The notes beneath the pieces are model-generated. The model ran no database searches and had not been told where the DNA came from. It was given only the letters and a program-made list of their open reading frames with translations. From positions 834,773 through 898,772 of the forward strand of contig CAJNDS010000147.1 of assembly GCA_905221605.1 (NCBI GenBank): 64,000 nucleotides of DNA. The letters are read 5' to 3'. Source of the stretch: Symbiodinium natans. Taxonomy: Eukaryota; Sar; Dinophyceae; Suessiales; Symbiodiniaceae. Made by a program: the position numbers and the translations under genes. This document shows, in pieces, positions 43,014 to 55,185 of the stretch (its first letter is position 1; every line of letters starts with the position of its first letter).

Positions 43014-43922
43014 TCCCAGAATTGAATTTAAATAATTTAAATCCGGAACGCCCCTTTCGGATTTAAATTATTTAAATTATTTAATTCTGGGAGGGGGAGG
43101 GGGCCGGGGCCTGCCCCACCCCCCCCTTTTCGGATTTAATTTATTTAAATTATTTAAATTATTTAAATTATTTAAATTATTTAATTCCGGGGGGGGAATT
43201 AAATAATTTAAATAATTTAAATCTGAAAGGGGGGGTTCGGATTTAAATTATTTAAATTATTTAATTCCCCCCCCCGGAATTAAATAATTTAAATAATTTA
43301 AATAATTTAAATAATTTAAATAATTTAAATAATTTAAATAATTTAAATCCGAAAAGGGGGGGGGGCCAGGCCCAGGCCCCCTCCCCCTCCCAGAATTAAA
43401 TAATTTAAATAATTTAAATCCGGAACGCCCCTTTCGGATTTAAATTATTTAAATTATTTAATTCTGGGAGGGGGAGGGGGCCTGGGCCTGCCCCCCCCCC
43501 CTTTTCGGATTTAATTTATTTAAATTATTTAAATTATTTAAATTATTTAATTCCGGGGGGGGAATTAAATAATTTAAATAACTTAAATCTGAAAGGGGGG
43601 GTTCGGATTTAAATTATTTAAATTATTTAATTCCCCCCCCCGGAATTAAATAATTTAAATAATTTAAATACTTTGAATAATTTAAATAATTTAAATAATT
43701 TAAATCCGAAAAGGGGGCGGGGGGCCAGGCCCAGGCCCCCTCCCCCTCCCAGAATTAAATAATTTAAATAATTTAAATCCGGAACGCCCCTTTCGGATTT
43801 AAATTATTTAAATTATTTAATTCTGGGAGGGGGAGGGGGCCCGGGCCTGGCCCCCCCCCCCCTTTTTGGATTTAATTTATTTAAATTATTTAAATTATTT
43901 AAATTATTACATTATTTAAAGT
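43014..43922. repeat. Palindromic AT/GC block repeat (AATTATTTAAAT units), about 2.5 higher-order copies
   Basis: TTTAAATAA/TTATTTAAA runs alternate with G- or C-only tracts. The largest palindrome pairs CCCAGAATT..AAATCCG with CGGATTT..AATTCTGGG around a GAACGCCCCTTT loop (first copy about 43014-43094). The marker CCGGAACGCCCCTTTCGG recurs at about 43042, 43421 and 43778, so the higher-order period is about 360-380 bp. The block runs into an assembly gap. Confidence 0.9.
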
Positions 43923-44022
43923 NNNNNNNNNNNNNNNNNNNNNNNNNNNNNNNNNNNNNNNNNNNNNNNNNNNNNNNNNNNNNNNNNNNNNNNNNNNNNN
44001 NNNNNNNNNNNNNNNNNNNNNN
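43923..44022. other. Assembly gap (100 N)
   Basis: Exactly 100 N characters, probably a gap of unknown size caused by the palindromic block to its left. Confidence 1.
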
Positions 44023-44901
44023 ACATGTATAATATAAGAACAGCAGTGTGCAAAAATTGAAAATAGTATATAAAATAGCGGCTACTCTAGACCCTGATCC
44101 CTCAGCCCCTCGGACGCCTAAAGGCCCCAAACTGATTCTTGTCTGTCGGGACCTTGGGTCCGGAAGGGCTAAAACCTGAAACCTGAAACCCTAAACCCTA
44201 AACCCTAAACCCTTTGTGGGAGTGCGGGGTTTTGGTTGGGGGTTTGGAGGTTGGGGTTCAAGGCTGAGGCTGGGGTTACAACTGCGGTACCTGTAGTTGA
44301 TTGCTGTCAATAGCCGGCTATACTCTTTGAGGTCAAACCCAACACCTGAAACCCTACACCCTAAACCCTACACCCTAAACACTAAACCCTAAACCCTAAA
44401 GGTAGTTCGAACCCGGGCCTGTGCGTCGCTGGCGGTTGCGTACCGCACCTTTTAGGGTTTAGAGCTTAGGGTTAGGTGCAGAAATGCATAGGTTTAGGGT
44501 TCTAGACTGAAGGGTTCAGGGCCTAGGCAGTAGGGTTCGCCGAGACACTCATCCTGCAGTGAGAAGTGCCACGTATAGGGTTTAGGGTTTAAGGGCCCAG
44601 TTTAGGGTTTAGGGTTTAGGGTTTAGGGGCCCAGTTTAGGGTTTGGGGTTTAGGGCTGTTTTGGGTGTAGGTATCAATGATGGTGCTTTGAACATTTCAA
44701 GAACCTAAAGCCTTGAACCCTGAGCCCTAACACACAAACCCCTACACCTAGAAGCCCTAAAAGCCCTAAAACCCTGAACCCAAAACCCTTTATCAAACCC
44801 TAAACCTCAAACCCCTTAAACCCTAAACCCCAAAAACCCTAAACCCTAACCCCTTAAGCCCTAAACCCCAAACCCTGAGACCCTGAAAGCCCCGGCGGCC
44901 A

Positions 44902-45008
44902 CCCTAAACCCTAAACCCTAAACCCTAAACCCTAAACCCTAAACCCTAAACCCTAAACCCTAAACCCTAAACCCTAAACCCTAAACCCTAAACCCTAAAC
45001 CCTAAACC
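44902..45008 (-). repeat. CCCTAAA array, about 15 units
   Basis: Pure 7-mers; a G-rich array of the same size follows at 45094, making an inverted pair 85 bp apart. Confidence 0.95.
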
Positions 45009-45093
45009 CGCACCTCGCCGCAAGCGCCTTCCTCACTCCGGACTTGGGCTCGACCAGGACCCGAGCGCCCTTTGCCTTTTGCCTGAAGGGCCG

Positions 45094-45430
45094 GGTTTAG
45101 GGTTTAGGGTTTAGGGTTTAGGGTTTAGGGTTTAGGGTTTAGGGTTTAGGGTTTAGGGTTTAGGGCTTTGGGCATAGGTTTAGGGCTTCGGGTGTAGGGC
45201 TTATAGGGCTTAGGGCTAAGGATTTAGGGTTTAGGGCTTCGGGTTTAGGGCTTAGGATTTACGGTTTAGGGTTCAGAGTTTAGGGTTTAGGGCTTCGGGC
45301 ATAGGGTTGAGGGCTTCGGGTGTAGGGCTTAGGGCTTCAGGTTAGGACTTAGGGCTTCGGGTTTAGGGCTTCGGGCTTCGGGTTTAGGGTTTAGGGTTCA
45401 CGGTTTTGGGTTTAGGGCTTGGGGCTGCGG
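45094..45430 (+). repeat. TTTAGGG array passing into degenerate TTAGGGCTTCGGG units
   Basis: About ten pure units (to 45166), then TAGGGCTTCGGGTTTAGGGC variants. Confidence 0.9.
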
Positions 45431-47130
45431 GGGCTCAGGGGTAAGGGTACTCTGGGTTACTAAGTATCATGGGCCTCCAAGTAGTGCCCCCGCCCCCCTT
45501 TAAACCCTAAACCCCAAACCCCAAACCCCAAACCCCAAACCCCAAACCCCAAACCCTAAACCCTAAACCCTAAACCCCAAACCCTAAACCCTAAACCCTA
45601 AACCCTAAGCTCAGGACCGAACATGGGTGCCCATCGGGGCTGGAGGTCCGTCAACAGCACCTCGCGGAATGCTTGCAAAGAGGGCTTGCAGGTTTAGAGT
45701 TTAGGGTTTTGGGTTAGGGTTTAGGGTTTATAAGGTTCAGGGTTTAGGGTTTAGGGTTTAGGGTTTATGGGTTTTTGGGTTCCCAAATGACCCATGGGGT
45801 AAAAAGTTCAAACTTTCAGAATGAGACTTATAAGAGGCCAAAAGTTGAAATGTTGGGTTTTCAACCACTAAGGGTTTAGGCCCCCCAACCGCCCCCCTCC
45901 CCAACCCCCCCCCCCACCCCCTCCCTTCTGCCCCCTCAAGCCCTAAAATCGTTTAGGGTATATATTTCTTAGGGTTCAGGCTAGTGTTGCTCATTTCTTC
46001 CATTCTTCAAGTGCGGCTGTCTGGAACATCTATACAAGGCAGACTTCGCGACGATTCGCGCCGGTGAAGCAAGCCAGAAGACGCGCACTCAAGTGGAGTC
46101 CCGCTGGTGATTGAGCCCAGGTATCCTGGGGCTAGAGTTCGGAAGGGTTTCAGAGTTTAGGGTGTTTAGGTTTAGGGTATCCCTGTTGTTTAGGTTTTAG
46201 GGTTTAGGGTTTAGGGTGTAGGGTTCAGGGTTTAGGACGCATCGGTTTCACAAGCAAGGTGGGCAAACTGAGAAAAGAAAAGGAAGCTGGAAAACGAAGC
46301 ACCCCTTTTTTGGGGGGGTGCTGGTTCGGGTAGTATTGGGGAATATCGATGAAATTATGGGGGCTGCGGCACGTTACATTCCCGTATGTACGTATGTAGA
46401 GCGCAGAGTGAATACAGCCCTAAAGGGTCATCTGGCGTACCTCATTCCCTGATTCCCTGCCAAGAACCAGAAAGGTAAGACCATGACCCTATAACCAAAG
46501 GAACTACAGTGGAGCCCGAAACCCTAAACCCTAAACCCTAAACACGAAACCTCAAACCCTAAACCCTAAACCTTAGCCTTCAGGTCGAACCAAGCTCAAC
46601 AACTCGCAGGCAGCTCCACGAATTCAGGAGCCAGGTATCAAACCTGGGGGGGGTCGTGGTGTCACCTCCAGTGACGAACCCGGGATTTGTGGACCCTTCT
46701 CTTGGGTCGGCTAAGGAAGCCTTGTTGTGTAAGGTTCTGTACAGGAGCAGCCTTCTATAACTAGATACGGGGTCCCTGCATGCGAAATACCCAAAATGAG
46801 CCGTGCTAGATTGTATCCTGTACCCTACACCCTATCCCGCTATCCCCCTGAACCCCGTTTAAGCACTCCGCCTGACCACAACTCCCGAAAACGTCCCCCC
46901 CTCCTGGCTTCTGTGCGATGTTCACAGGCGGCATCTTCAACACATTGGGTTTCAGGTGCCTTTTGCCAAATGTTGAAAGTCTACAGCGATGGCATCCTCC
47001 ATTGGAATGGCAACCGGCACGTGCCAAGCGATGGGGTGTGTAAGATACTGACTGTTAGATCCAAACCCTAGAGGGAGCACAGTACTAGTATGACCCAACA
47101 ATCATGGGTGTTTCAACAATACAATTCCGC

Positions 47131-47236
47131 CGTACCGCACCGAACCGTACCGCACCGAACCGTGCAGGAAGCTTCCCGTACCGCACCGAACCGTGCAGGA
47201 AGCTTGCCGTACCGCACCGAACCGTGCAGGAAAGTA
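47131..47236 (+). repeat. 30 bp tandem repeat (CCGTACCGCACCGAACCGTG)
   Basis: About 3.5 copies of CCGTACCGCACCGAACCGTG + CAGGAAGCTT. The PHRTV-type ORFs are by-products. Confidence 0.9.
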
Positions 47237-47299
47237 AAACAATCCGAACCGAAACTACCCACCCTCCAGCCACCCACCCCCTCATAAACATAAGAGCAA

Positions 47300-47460
47300 C
47301 CAAACCACCACCCCCCCCCCCCCAAAAAAAAAAATAACAAATAATATAATAAATAAAATAAAAATAAACACTAAATAAATAAAATAAATAAGGGAGAGAC
47401 AGAAGAGGGCACTACGTAGCATGCCAGCCCCCCCCCCCCCCCCCAAAAAAAAAAAGGGAC
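47300..47460. repeat. Paired C-run/A-run tracts with AT-rich centre
   Basis: Two C-run-to-A-run tracts (47308-47335 and 47429-47455) flank an AATAAATAAA-rich segment. The C-then-A order matches the interior of family B elements. Confidence 0.7.
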
Positions 47461-47566
47461 AGGGCACTACTTAAAGCGGTACTCACAATGTAGAGTCATA
47501 AAAAAAAGAGCAGCGCACGTTACTGCCAGGGTGAGACGGGCAGGATGACAGATAGGCCACTCTTGG

Positions 47567-47653
47567 GAGTTTAGGGTTTAGGGTTTGGGGTTTGGGGTTT
47601 AGGGTTTAGGGTTTAGGGTTTGGGGTTTAGGGTTTAGGGTTTAGGGTTTAGGG
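47567..47653 (+). repeat. TTTAGGG/TTTGGGG array
   Basis: About twelve units with interspersed TTTGGGG variants. Confidence 0.9.
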
Positions 47654-48000
47654 CCGAGCCAGCGCTGTTCATTCAAAAACCTCGACTCGCCATCGACAGA
47701 GACAGCCTAGTATAGGCAATGTCTCTATCAGGCCCGGTCGACGTTGCCAATGGCGGTTCCAGGACCGCCAAACTACAAGTATCATGCTAATGCGTCAGAG
47801 GGGGGCCCAAGCTCTCATCCTCAATCATAAGGGCGGCCCGCATTTGCGGTTGGACGATTGGGAACATTTATGCTTCCCATGCTTCCGTGCACCTGCATTT
47901 GCAATATTAAACTAGGCTTTCGAATGAAACTGACCCTAAGAACGGGAGAACAAAACAGAAAGTTCGTAATCGGGATTGGAGAATGAAGTACCTCATAACG

Positions 48001-48095
48001 CTTGGTAGCCAAGTAACCATATCAAAATAAGGGCACCCTTTTTTGGGCTGGCTACCTTATAAGGGAACCTTGAACCAAAAAAAGGGGCTACCAAG
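48001..48095. mobile_element. MITE-like family A
   Basis: CTTGGTAGCC at the left and GGCTACCAAG at the right; 95 bp, interior AAGGGAACCTTGAACC shared with other copies. Confidence 0.75.
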
Positions 48096-48735
48096 AACCC
48101 TAAACCCTTATATATGTGGTCCATCCATCTCTTTCTTTTCTTTCTCTAGAATGCGGATTTTGGGGTTTCGGGTTTAGGATTCAGGGTTCAGGATTGTCTA
48201 GGGTTTAGGGTTTAGGGGGTTTTAGGGTTCCTGGGCTCTCAGGCATCAGGATTGGGTTCAGGATGTGGAGTCTTCAGAGCGTATAGTCTCTTCAAGGAGT
48301 TGTGAGTTCGAATCTGCAAGTTGGGGATTATGCTGCAGGGACGTTGAACAACTTTCGGCTTCTTGAGGGTTTAGGCTTCTTGAAGGTTTGGACAACTTTA
48401 GGCTTCTTGAGGGTTTGGGCTTGCTGAAGGTATAGGGTTTAGGGTTTAGGGTTTAGGGTTTGGTGTTTGGGGTTTGGGGTTTGGGGTTTCGGGTTTGGGG
48501 TTTTTAGGGCCATAGGGGCCGGGCTGTCCAGGGTGGTGTTTAAGGCTCCGAACCGAAGCCCCACACTGTGGCTCAAAGCGTACGGCCCTTCGCAGCTTGT
48601 TTAGGGTCTAGGGTTTATAGGGTATAGGGTATAGGGTTTAGGGTTTAGGGTTTAGGGTTAAGGGTTTAGGGGCTTACGGCTCACCGGGTCCCATGGTTCC
48701 GGGCTTCGGGCTGAAGAGCTGTTTAGGGGAGCTAG

Positions 48736-48846
48736 GCTGCCCAGCAACCTAGGCTTCAAAAGGGTGCCCTTCTTTTGCTCTTGGGGTTTATAAGGGAACC
48801 TAAACCCCCAAAAAGGGAATAAGGGTACTACTGGGCATCCTAGGTA
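48736..48846. mobile_element. MITE-like family A, diverged
   Basis: CTGCCCAGCAACCTAGG and CTACTGGGCATCCTAGGTAG edges with a CCCTTCTTTTG...CAAAAAGGG interior. Confidence 0.5.
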
Positions 48847-49305
48847 GTTCGGGAGTTGGTGTAGGGTCTGCGCCGCGAGAAGAGAGCCTGGAAATGGCTT
48901 CCAAATGCCAACTCCCTGGAAGCCGTAGACCCTACGGGCCGTAGGGGCTTAAGAGAGCCCCTACGTGCATCTGGGGGGGGTTGATCCGTGCCCCTACCGG
49001 GTTTCAGGGTTTAGGGCAAACCCTGAACTCTAAACCCTAAACCCTAAACCCTAAACCCCAAACCCCCGAACCCCATACAGCGGGCCTTGGAGGTGGACCA
49101 ACCCCCCCACCCCCCCACCTGACAGCGTCGGGGGCCACGTTTGCTGCTCTCGGGGATACTCAGGGTTTCTGAGTTTCCTAGCCATGGCCAGTTTAGGGTT
49201 TCGGGTTTTGGGTTTGGGCTTTAGGGGTTGAGGATAAGGGGTTTAGTTGACTTAGGGTTTAGGGTTTATTGGTTGACCTAGGGTTTAGGGGCACAGCAAC
49301 GATCA

Positions 49306-49393
49306 AAACCCTAAACCCTAAACCCTAAACCCTAAACCCTAAACCCTAAACCCTAAACCCTAAACCCTAAACCCTAACCCCTAAACCCTAAAG
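49306..49393 (-). repeat. CCCTAAA array, about 12 units
   Basis: Near-perfect 7-mers. Confidence 0.95.
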
Positions 49394-50464
49394 CCTATGT
49401 CTGAGGCATATGACAGGGATCCGAAGTCTGGGGGGGGGGGGGGAACGTGTGAACTACTGGGCATCTCTTAGGGTAGTATCGGGCCCTTAAAAGGGGACCC
49501 CTTATAGTTTAGGGTTTAGGGTTTAGGGTTTAGGGTTTCGGGTTTAGGGTTTAGGGTTTAGGTTTATATAGACCCTTTATATACCCTATACAAACTAAGG
49601 GCCCATGCGTCAGAACCCTTTAACACCTAAACCCTAAACCCTAAACCCCTGCGTGGAATGCGCATCTCGCGATCTCCAGCCTTATGTGAAGGACCCACAC
49701 TGTGGGGGGCTTTATGGGCAGGTGGGTGTGGTTCCGTCGTTTGACGAGCTGAATGACTGGTGAAAACCCTAAACCCTAAACCCTAAAACCTAAACCCTAA
49801 ACCCTAAGGCCCTGTGCTCTCCAGATCCGGGAGTTGTGTGGCCTGTTGCGGTGGGTTTTGGGCTCAAACTCAAGAGCTTAAGAGGTTTTCTTAAGGAGTG
49901 GCAGATTTGGGGTGTATGGGTTGTCGGGCTATGCGTTGCGGGGTTAGAGGGCTTAGGACTTAAGGTTTCGGGGTCCCTGAAGTTTCGGGTGTGGGGTTGC
50001 GGTGCCCTAAACCCCAAACCCGAACCCCCCTTAATCCTAAAAGCGGCGGAAAGAAGCGGCGAAGTGCCAGAACGAACTGGGTTCCCCGACTAGCCCCCTC
50101 TATACTACCCTCCTAGGTACCCCCCCTGAAATATCCTTAATTAGACTTGATTATCCCGAAATAGCCTTAAGAAACCCTAAACTAAGGGACCCATGAGATC
50201 AAAATCAGGGTTTGCGCTGTTGAGGAGCCTCCCCCTGGCTTAGAAGGCAGCCGTGGGCTTGTAAGGATTTCCTCTTAGTTGCTGAGTTCACAAATCCCAA
50301 ACAAGTGTCCACCTTCAGTTCGAAAGGGGTTCGTAGTATCCCAAAAAGTGTACAGTGTACTCATTCAACTACTAAGTCCTGCAAGTGCACAAGCTCTCTG
50401 CTTGTTCACCCCAGCAGCAAAGGCAGCGACATGCAGAGGATCTCCCAGGACCCAGCCCGTCCTC

Positions 50465-50584
50465 ACTTGGAGGTTGGGTACTTATAACCCCACTTATACC
50501 TGCACTTGTCAGCCCCCGAAGTCCCCTATGTAGGTTCTAAGTACAGTTAAAATGGGGCTGATAAGTACCCATGAACCTCCAAGC
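50465..50584. mobile_element. MITE-like family C
   Basis: ACTTGGAGGTTGGGTACTTA and ATAAGTACCCATGAACCTCC are inverted ends; 120 bp. Confidence 0.7.
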
Positions 50585-51559
50585 ACTCTCACTAAACTTT
50601 GAGGCCCTGGCAATGGCTGGGATCTGTTCAAACAGGAGTCGCAGCTCTCTGTACCAGAAGGCTGCGTCAAGAAACCTCTCTGCTTGAAAAACGCAGAACA
50701 GAGAGCATCTGCTCTTCGCTCGCAGAGTCAAAGACCACGCCCTAAACCCCAAACCCTAAGCCCTAAACCCTAAATCCTAAACCCTAAACCCCAAAACCAT
50801 AACCCTAAAGCCTAAACCCTGTGTGGACTTGGGCAGCAAGGAATCTCAGCGTTTTCTTGTTTAAAGTGTTGCTCTTGCATCTTTCCGTGCAAAGCATGCG
50901 CTCTGTCGAGCTGCTAGGCAAAGGGCCCAAATCCGACTCCACAAGCCCCTAAACCCTGAACCCTAAACCCTAAACCCTAAACCCTAAGACTATCATAAAA
51001 ACGGCTTGGCTGACTTCTGAACCACTCCTCAAAGTTCAACTTCTAAGCTCCGCATTGTAGTTTCTACAAAAGCCGAAAAGGTTAAAGTCCTAAGAGCCGG
51101 CCAGAAGACAGCCAAGAATTAGATCTTGCGTCGGGGATCCATGGAATATGAGGGCCTAACCCCTTAGGGTTAAATAGCGGGCCCAAAAAATTAGAAAATT
51201 ATCGCCCTCAACCCATGAGCCATAAACCCTTATTACTTGTAGGGATCTAAGTTTAAGGGTTCCTTCTCAGTATAATTGTATACGGGGTGGTGCTGTTCAA
51301 GTACCACTTTGCGGTGCTGCAGAAGTACCGGCAAAACTAGGCCCTGGATCTTGAACCCCTAAGCCCCTAATAAGCCCTACAATCTTATAAGTTTGGATTA
51401 TATACGTGGCAGTGCTGCTGAAGTACTGCGGAATGGTGCTGCAGAAGTACCAACCTAGGACTATAGATAGTAGTCTAGAAGGCCGCAAGAGGGTTTTGAG
51501 CTTAGGAATGTGAAGGAGTAAACGAGCTGCTACTGTTGCAGTGAAATTTATAGGGTTTA

Positions 51560-52950
51560 TGAGGTTGTTCCCGAATCTGACTGCTCTGCGAAATAATTTA
51601 GGGTTTAAGTTTCTTCCCAAATATGACTGCTCTGCGAAATGATTTGGGGTTTAGGGTTGTCAGGGTTTAGGGTTTATGGTTGAGGGATTTTAGGGTTAGG
51701 GTTTAGGGATTGCAGGGTTTCAGGTTGTTCCCAAACTGCTCTGCGAAATGATTTAAGGTTTAGGATTTAGGGTTTGAAGTTTAAGGCTGCAGAGATCGGG
51801 GGGCTTAACTGTCTACTTCTGGAGGGCTGCGGGCGGCGGGGGGGGGGGGGGGTTGAAGTTTAAGGCTGCAGAGATCTGGGAACCTTAACTGTTCGCTTCC
51901 GGAAGGCTGGGGGGGGGGGGGATCTGGGGGCCTTAACTGTTTGCCTCTGGTTGGCTTGGGTCTGACGGGGGCTCAGGGGGGGGGTTTGGGAGCTTAGGGG
52001 GCTTAGGGGGTTTCGGGGGCGTCGAGGGCTTTAGGGTTTGGCTGTTCTCAAATCTGACTGCTCTGTTTCAGGGTTTAGGGTTTAGGGAGGGTTTATAAGG
52101 CTGTTCCCAATCTGACTGCTCTGCGAAATGATTTAGGGTTTAGGGCTTTATAAGGTTGTTCCCAAATCTGACTGCTCTGCGAGATGATTTAGGGTTTAGG
52201 GATGTCAGGGTTTAGGGTTTAGGGATTTTAGGGATGTTGGGGTTTAATTACAGGGTTGTTCCCAAATCTAAGGTTTAGAGTTTAAGGTTTCGGGTTCTAG
52301 GGTTTAGGGAGTTTAGGGTTTGGTGGGCTTAGGGGGCTTTGGGGGCTTCGGGGGCTTTGGGGGCGTCCTGGGCTTTAGGGTTTAAGGTTGTTTCCAAATC
52401 TGACTGCTCTGCGAAATGATTTAGGCTTAGGGATTTCAGGGTTTCAGGTTTAGGGATTTTCGGGTCGTTCCCAAGTCTGACTGTTCTGTGAGGAAATTTA
52501 AGGTTTCGGGATTTCAGGGTTTTGTAAGGCTGTTCCAAAATCTGACTGCCCTGCGAAATGATTTCGGGTTTAAGTTTCTTCCCAAATCTGACTGCTCTGC
52601 AAAATGATTTAGGTTTAGGGATGTCAGGGTTTAGGGTTTAGGGTTAGGGTTTAAAGTCGTTCCAAAACTGCTCTGCGAAATGATTTAAGGTTTAAGGATT
52701 TTAGGGTTTAGGGTTTAGAGTTTGAAGGTTGACTGTTTGCTTCTGGAGGGCTGGGGGGGGGTTGGGGTTGAAGTGTAAGGCTGCAAAGATCTGGGGGCCT
52801 CAACTGTTCGCTTCCGGAGGGCTAGGGGGGTGGGGGTTTGAAGTTTAAAGCTGCAGAGATCTGAGGGCCTTAGCTGTTTGCTGCTGGGGGCTGGTCACGG
52901 GGGGGGGGAGTTGAAGTTTAAGGCTGCAGAGATCTGGGGGCCTTAACTGT
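51560..52950. repeat. Complex tandem repeat of TCTGACTGCTCTGCGAAATG and GGCTGCAGAGATCTGGGGGC units
   Basis: Two unit types alternate: TTCCCAAATCTGACTGCTCT + GCGAAATGATTTAGGGTT (more than ten copies, irregular spacing) and GTTTAAGGCTGCAGAGATCT + GGGGCCTTAACTGTTTGC (about six copies). TTTAGGG units are embedded in the first type. More copies occur at 53985 and 54060. Confidence 0.85.
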
Positions 52951-53049
52951 TTGCTTCCGGAAGGCTGGGGGGTCAAACAAGCCCAAAGAAGGGACACCAA
53001 AATAGAGGTCGAGCTTTGCTTGTCCGACAAGGCCTAAAAGAAAGCGCAG

Positions 53050-53290
53050 CCCCCCCTCATTTGCAAACGCAATGCACGCATCATGGGTTTGGCAAACTTG
53101 CGGCTTTAAAAAAGCGGGGGGGGGTTCGGGCGGGGGGGTGCAGCCCCCCCCCACTTGCAAGCACAATGCTCGCATCACGTGGGTTCATATGCTTTGAAGC
53201 AAACTAGACCGGCTTGAAAAACAAGCGGGGGGGTTGGGGGCAACCCCCCCCCCCCACTTGCAAACACAATGCTCGCATCATGGGTTGGGG
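53050..53290. repeat. CTTGCAAACACAATGCTCGC repeat, 3 copies
   Basis: Three units of about 95 bp with G/C-only runs between them (near 53053, 53151 and 53258). Confidence 0.8.
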
Positions 53291-53373
53291 GGGGCCATCC
53301 TTGGCATTTTCCAGCGGTTTAGGTTTGGGTTTAGGGTGAACGGTTTAGGGTTCCGGGTTTAGGTTTTAGATTC

Positions 53374-53570
53374 CCATGGTTCTGCTGGTGGCCTCTGCCC
53401 GTGGTCGTCCCGGGTCCGTCCCTGGGGGAGGGGCTCTGTTTGGTTCCGTAGCCGAGGGGGCTTTCGCTTTTTGTCCCTTAACCGCCCCGGCCCGCTCACT
53501 CACTGCACTGCTGGTGGCCTCTGCCCGTGGTCCTCGTTGGGTCCCTGGGGCGCGTTTGTTTTTTGCCGTT
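53374..53570. repeat. Direct duplication (CTGCTGGTGGCCTCTGCCCG)
   Basis: CTGCTGGTGGCCTCTGCCCG and the following GTCC..GGGTCC..TGGGG occur at about 53381 and 53508. ORFs on both strands overlap and lack recognisable domains. Confidence 0.7.
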
Positions 53571-54282
53571 GCGTAGCCTTCCTCCCCTCCCGGTCCCAGT
53601 CCCGGGCACGTCCCGATGCGACATAGCAAAAGAAAATACGGGTGGCAGTTTAGCCAAAAAAACGCGCCGCCATAAGGTACCTCTAATTTCGGAAACCACT
53701 GAAAAAAGGGCCTCGATAATTAGAATAGGGTTTTTGGGGGGTGATCACAGTAGAATTTCAGAGGGACTATAAGGGAAGACTCTTAGTAATTTATTCCGAC
53801 CCCAAAACCACCAGGCTACAGAGCTGAACATAATCATTTTGTTTTCGCCGGCGCGCATTCACCGTTCAGCTTTTGACACCCAAGGAGGGTTTGACGGGGG
53901 CTCAGGGGGCGGTTTGAGAGCTTCGCGGGCTGAGGGCGCTGGGGGGGGGGGGGCTTAGGGGGCTTCGGGGCTTAAAGTTGTTCCCAAACCTGACTGCTCT
54001 GCAAATTGATTTAGGGTTAGGGATTTCAGGGTTTACGGTGTAGGGATTTTAGGGCTTATAAGTAATCGGACTGCTCTGCGAAATGATTTAGGGTTTAGGG
54101 ATTTTAGGGTTTAGGCCCAAAAAGCAAGGATGCTAGTTAAGCACGCTCGGTCCCCAAAAAGCGGTGCTAGTTAAACATGGAACAGTGGTCTGCTTCAGTG
54201 AGTGAGTTAACTTTTTAAACCCCAGGCTTAGACTTGTGCTCGACAGGAACCTTGAAGAGCTGCTCTATTTTTTTAAAGCCTT

Positions 54283-54395
54283 GCAACCCCAACGTTTCTC
54301 CACATCGAATCGGTCCCTGAAAAAGCACTTTTTGCCTCTGCGAGACCTGCTTTTTCAGAGACCGTTTCAAAAGTTAGGCGAACCGGGCTTTGTCA
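54283..54395. repeat. Partial copy of the foldback arm
   Basis: CAACCCCAACGTTTCTCCAC and CGGTCCCTGAAAAAGCACTT match the outer part of the inverted repeat that starts at 54396. Confidence 0.6.
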
Positions 54396-55185
54396 ACCCC
54401 AACATCACTCCAAATCAAAACGGTCCCTGAAAAAACACTTTTCGCTCAGTGAAAAATGCAAAATAAGGGTTCGTTTCGAGTTAAGAGGAATTCGGAGTGC
54501 GAGGATTCGAGGGCTGATTTCAAACAGTACAGCCCATGAAACCTAATCATCCGCACGATTGTCCTGTTTACACTTTTCTATAGGCGAAAATTGCAAAAAC
54601 AATAACCGAATGGAATATGGAAGCGGTTCATGTTTCGCCCTCCACGCAATTGTCTGGGTAGAACCGGTTTGGGACAAGTCGGCGTTGGACAGTTGAGAAA
54701 AGGACCCCCAGACAAAAAGCAATGTCCCCAGACATTGCGAATTGTCTAGGGGGAACCGGTTTTACCCAGACAGTTATAAGGGGAAATCGGCCTTACACCA
54801 AGACCGTCTTCCCGAAAGCCGATTTTTACATTACAATTGTCTGGGTAAAACCGGTTCTCCCTAGATAATTCGTAATGTCTGGGCACCTTGTGAATTGTCT
54901 AGGGGGATTTCTGCGAACTGTCCCGCGGCCTTTTTTTCGAACCGCGGCTGCTCCGGATTTGTCTTCCATTCGGGCATTGTTTTGCAATTTTCGCCTATAG
55001 GAAAGTGTAAACAGGACGCTCGTTCGGACGACTAGGTGCGTGGACTGTATGTACTGTTTGAAATCAGCCCTCGAATCCTCGCACTCCGAATTCCTCTTAA
55101 CTCGAAACGAACCCTTATTTTGCATTTTTCACTGAGCGAAAAGTGTTTTTTCAGGGACCGTTTTGATTTGGAGTGACGTTGGGGT
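54396..55185. mobile_element. Foldback element with about 215 bp terminal inverted repeats
   Basis: The left arm 54396-54612 and right arm 54968-55185 are inverted repeats. The outer 135 bp (from AACCCCAAC to TTTCAAACAGTAC) differs at about one position by eye; the inner part is more diverged but keeps GTCCTGTTTACACTTT and TAGGCGAAAATTGCAAAA. The 355 bp centre carries several TTGTCTGGGTARAACCGGTT-type repeats in both orientations. No ORF of note. Confidence 0.85.

Noticed and set aside
42600-43035. Acidic DEGDEGDE and Met/Lys/Glu ORFs
   Set aside because: Translation of the GAT/GAA purine tract in different frames.
44401-44455. tRNA-like B box (GTAGTTCGAACCCGGG); similar GAGTTCGAATC motifs at 16318 and 48305
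   Set aside because: No matching A box, acceptor stem or anticodon arm could be folded around any of them.
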